In this document: one piece after another, positions 62,084 through 64,000 of the stretch
Layout of the letters: every line of letters begins with the position of its first letter
Position numbering within the stretch: the first letter of the stretch is position 1
Assembly (NCBI RefSeq): GCF_000429905.1
Contig: NZ_AUCT01000002.1
Span: 62,001 to 126,000, forward strand
Direction of reading: 5' to 3'
Source: Desulfatibacillum aliphaticivorans DSM 15576
GTDB lineage: Bacteria; Desulfobacterota; Desulfobacteria; Desulfobacterales; Desulfatibacillaceae
Length of the DNA: 64,000 bases
Notes under the pieces: model-generated
Database searches by the model: none
Told to the model about the DNA's origin: nothing
The model's input: the letters and a program-made list of their open reading frames with translations, nothing else
Translations under genes and position numbers: made by a program

Positions 62084-62095
62084 AAGGAGGCGACA

Positions 62096-62374
62096 ATGGC
62101 CATTCAAACAACCTACACGCATGCCAGAGCGCATTTGGCTTCGCTGCTGAATGAGGTTTCAGAAAACCGGGAGGTGGTGATCATCCAGCGCCGGGGGCAT
62201 GAAGATGTGGCGCTGATATCGGCGGTTGAGTTGGGGGGGATTCTTGAGACGGCTCACTTGCTTCGGTCTCCCAAAAATGCTGAGCGCCTATTAGCCGGCC
62301 TGGAAAGAGCCAGGAATGATGAGGGCTCTGGGGAGTCGCTAAAGGATCTCCGTAACGAGGTCGGCCTTGAGTAA
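62096..62374 (+). CDS. Phd/YefM-family antitoxin
   Basis: 92 residues. N-terminal DNA-binding half with TYTHARAHLASLLNEVSENREVVIIQRRGHEDVALIS (read in parts), typical for Phd/YefM; the C-terminus is charged and probably unfolded until it binds the toxin. AAAGGAGG lies 7 nt before the ATG. The toxin start overlaps its stop. It neutralises the YoeB-like toxin and represses the operon. Confidence 0.92.
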   Translation: MAIQTTYTHARAHLASLLNEVSENREVVIIQRRGHEDVALISAVELGGILETAHLLRSPKNAERLLAGLERARNDEGSGESLKDLRNEVGLE

Positions 62375-62663
62375 AAGGCGGAAAAAGGTCCCGGATGATT
62401 CCGGGGGGCGCCTGTCGGTCTTTCAGCCTGAATTCAGGGAGGACCTGCGATTCTGGGTGGAAAAGGACCGAAAGACGGCGTTGCGGATTTTTCAACTCAT
62501 AGAAGCCGTCATGCGGGATCCATTTCAGGGGATCGGCAAGCCGGAGCCGTTAAAATATTTCGGCCCCGGCGTATGGTCCCGCCGAATCACCCAGGAGCAC
62601 CGGTTGGTATATCTGGTGCGCGATGCGCGAATCGACTTCATTCAGGCGCGTTATCATTATTGA
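62367..62663 (+). CDS. YoeB/Txe-family ribosome-dependent mRNA endonuclease toxin
   Basis: 98 residues from a TTG start that overlaps the antitoxin stop by 8 nt. YoeB signatures: VFQPEFREDLRFWVEKDRK (in parts), PFQGIGKPEPLKYFG, WSRRITQEHRLVYLV and a C-terminal ARYHY with the catalytic His/Tyr. The N-terminus has an additional basic stretch (MSKRRKKVPDDSGG) before the usual start of the family. It cleaves mRNA in the ribosome A site when the antitoxin is degraded. Confidence 0.92.
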   Translation: MSKRRKKVPDDSGGRLSVFQPEFREDLRFWVEKDRKTALRIFQLIEAVMRDPFQGIGKPEPLKYFGPGVWSRRITQEHRLVYLVRDARIDFIQARYHY

Positions 62664-62861
62664 TGCAAAATGGTGAGTCCCCGTTTCCGGGAATGACGAA
62701 GCATGAAGGCGTTGCCCACTAATTTTGTTGGGTGAACCTGCGCGACATGAATAACCCTCTTTAATAATTCTATAATAACGAATACCTTGTCTGATTCATT
62801 GAGCGCCCACAGCGCAGAACCACCCCACCTACGCCTCATCTTTATAGGATGTAGATATTAT

Positions 62862-62884
62862 GGGTAGAGCTTGCGAAACCCGAC
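62862..62884. repeat. Second copy of the 'GGGTAGAGCTTGCGAAACCC' block
   Basis: Shares GGGTAGAGCTTGCGAAACCC with 9607-9626. It lies between the toxin gene and the HAD gene, in a stretch (62664-62914) without genes that also has the CCCCGTTTCCGGGA block at about 62680. Confidence 0.6.
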
Positions 62885-62914
62885 AATATCTCCCGCAATC
62901 TGCTCTCATCGGCC

Positions 62915-63385
62915 TTACGAACGCAAAGTGGCGATGAGGCGCAGGGGCTTAAGCAGCAGATCCAGGGCGCACAGGATGTTGGGCGCCACAATGTCCGCCG
63001 CCTGTACGGCGACTCCCGCGGCGCATTCAGCGCCCACAACGGCGATGCCCAGGGCGGCTTTCTCCAGCATCAGGCAGTCATTGCGCCCATTGCCCACGGC
63101 AATGGTTTTTTTCGCGCCCTGCTCCGCCACGTATTGCTGCTTCGCCAGGTCCTGGGCTTCTTTGCCGAGGACGGAAACCGTAAAGCCGGTCCCTTCAAAG
63201 GCTGCTTTTACCGTGCCAAAGGTATCGGCGGTTAAAATATGTATTTCCAGGCTTTGGGAAAGGGTTTTAAGCCTTTCCATAACTCCGTCTATCACCTTGC
63301 CGTCTATGGCCAGGGTTCCGTTATAGTCCAGCACGAGACTGCCGTAAGACGCGTCTCCGTGACCGGGGATGGAAATATTGATCAC
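62915..63385 (-). CDS. HAD-family hydrolase (soluble P-type ATPase-like)
   Basis: 156 residues, GTG start overlapping the preceding stop (GTGA). The HAD motif I is DYNGT where the usual form is DxDGT, so the second acidic residue is Asn. Motif II is LTADT, motif III/IV VGNGRNDCLML. It lacks a cap domain, like the phosphorylation domain of P-type ATPases. Such small HADs may be phosphatases with unknown substrate. Coupled to the truncated upstream gene. Confidence 0.82.
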   Translation of the reverse strand: MINISIPGHGDASYGSLVLDYNGTLAIDGKVIDGVMERLKTLSQSLEIHILTADTFGTVKAAFEGTGFTVSVLGKEAQDLAKQQYVAEQGAKKTIAVGNGRNDCLMLEKAALGIAVVGAECAAGVAVQAADIVAPNILCALDLLLKPLRLIATLRS

Positions 63386-64000
63386 GCGTTTACCTCCACG
63401 CCTGCAATCCGGAGTTTGTCATCCACGGTTGTTACGGCCTGCATTTCGAGCATTCCGAAGGGTTCCGGGGGACTGAGGCGAATGGTCAATGATTCAGGAT
63501 CATTGACGAACTTCTTCAATTCGTCCGTGATGGCTTTGACGGCGGGGCTTTCGTTTCCCGTCATCTGCGCATCCAGGGTTTCAATCATTTCCGCTTTGAC
63601 CTCGGCAATGGTCATGCCCCGCTCTTTGGCGGTCTGCTCCATGGCCAGGACGAGCAATTTCGGATCTTTATAGGTTAGTGAAGCGCCGACAACCTTGGCT
63701 TCCGACAAAACCTTCAAGGCCGTCATGTAAGCCTGAAGCCGGGAAACCTTCTCTTCGGGAAGGTTCAGGTTGGAGAAATGAAAATCCATCTCCAGGGTTC
63801 CCATCTGGTCTTCGGTGATGCGCAGGGTGTTTATGTCCAGGGTCTTTTTATCTCTGGCGTAATCATAGGCGCATTCCAGGTTCCAGGACAGAGCCTCGGG
63901 GTCCAGGCCGGCGGCCCGGGCCCTGGCGATGTATTCGGCGCCGCCCGCTTCCGACTTCATCCCGATAAGTTCAAAATGCTGCTTGCCGGGGTCGGAAGCG
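63382..64000 (-). CDS. Hypothetical protein, 5' end outside window
   Basis: The minus-strand frame stays open to the right window edge (the codons at 63961-64000 read without stop), so the Met at 63958-63960 is unlikely to be the real start. 205 residues are visible, helical in the middle (EMIETLDAQMTGN) with amphipathic strands (LRITEDQMGTLEMDFHFS). No family recognised. It is probably in one operon with the HAD gene (4-nt overlap). Confidence 0.6.
   Translation of the reverse strand, partial: ASDPGKQHFELIGMKSEAGGAEYIARARAAGLDPEALSWNLECAYDYARDKKTLDINTLRITEDQMGTLEMDFHFSNLNLPEEKVSRLQAYMTALKVLSEAKVVGASLTYKDPKLLVLAMEQTAKERGMTIAEVKAEMIETLDAQMTGNESPAVKAITDELKKFVNDPESLTIRLSPPEPFGMLEMQAVTTVDDKLRIAGVEVNA

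Overview
The window looks like chromosomal DNA from an anaerobic, sulfate-reducing member of the Desulfobacterota, perhaps a Desulfatibacillum-like organism; this is inferred from gene content, not from a marker gene. The supporting genes are desulfoferrodoxin, rubrerythrin, rubredoxin, a flavo-diiron oxygen reductase, multiheme c-type cytochromes, a CooS carbon monoxide dehydrogenase, cytochrome bd oxidase, a His-type (sulfide-dependent) Thi4, and many PATAN/HDOD/HD-GYP signalling proteins. No rRNA, tRNA, CRISPR array or insertion sequence was recognised.

Layout. 1-1426: 3'-truncated secreted beta-helix protein (minus strand) with a G10 tract in its leader. 1.7-9.1 kb (minus): tripartite RND efflux operon (outer-membrane factor, adaptor, pump) ending in a strong terminator, behind an MBL-rhodanese protein. 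9.1-9.8 kb: gene-free, packed with inverted repeats. 9.8-12.7 kb: class II photolyase, DUF523-DUF1722 protein, thioesterase. 12.8-13.4 kb: structured repeat cluster. 13.4-19.9 kb (minus): chemoreceptor with a duplicated sensor module, CheW, a response regulator, an FAD/NAD oxidoreductase and a ferritin-like protein. 20.2-23.2 kb: Rrf2 regulator and cydAB. 23.3-29.6 kb (plus): six signalling genes (roadblock, MBL diiron-like protein, tandem HD-GYP/PAS/histidine kinase, receiver-PATAN, ParA, roadblock). 29.8-35.7 kb (plus): oxidative-stress locus of PerR-like regulator, rubrerythrin, desulfoferrodoxin, small Cys proteins, HAO-like octaheme cytochrome, triheme cytochrome, rubredoxin, FprA, ferredoxin and DsrE-like protein. 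35.7-40.8 kb: HEAT-like protein, SfsA, two small proteins behind Fur-like boxes, and CooS with a flavodoxin. 41-48.8 kb: PATAN-HDOD protein, zinc-type ABC transporter lacking a binding protein, FmdB, NifU-like, MFS, phosphohexomutase, UppP. 49-54.2 kb: ASST-like membrane protein, S10-type lipoprotein peptidase flanked by two copies of a structured repeat, and thi4-thiE under a TPP riboswitch with a terminator platform. 54.4-58.8 kb: two-gene NTPase module behind two nested palindromes. 59-64 kb: nucleotidyltransferase-like protein, unknown secreted protein, double-TM2 protein, Phd/YoeB toxin-antitoxin pair, HAD protein and a 5'-truncated gene.

How the genes fit together. Oxygen and redox defence is the main theme: CydAB, PerR-like regulator, Rbr/Dfx/Rd/FprA, the ferritin-like protein and the FAD oxidoreductase could all move electrons to O2, superoxide or peroxide. 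The 23.3-29.6 kb cluster contains a flavodiiron-like MBL domain beside a large phosphorelay/cyclic-di-GMP protein and could be an oxygen-responsive polarity or motility system. The best candidates for something undescribed are that cluster and the 54.4-58.8 kb NTPase pair with its unusual operators. A third notable signal is a set of hairpin repeats whose stems differ by compensatory base changes.
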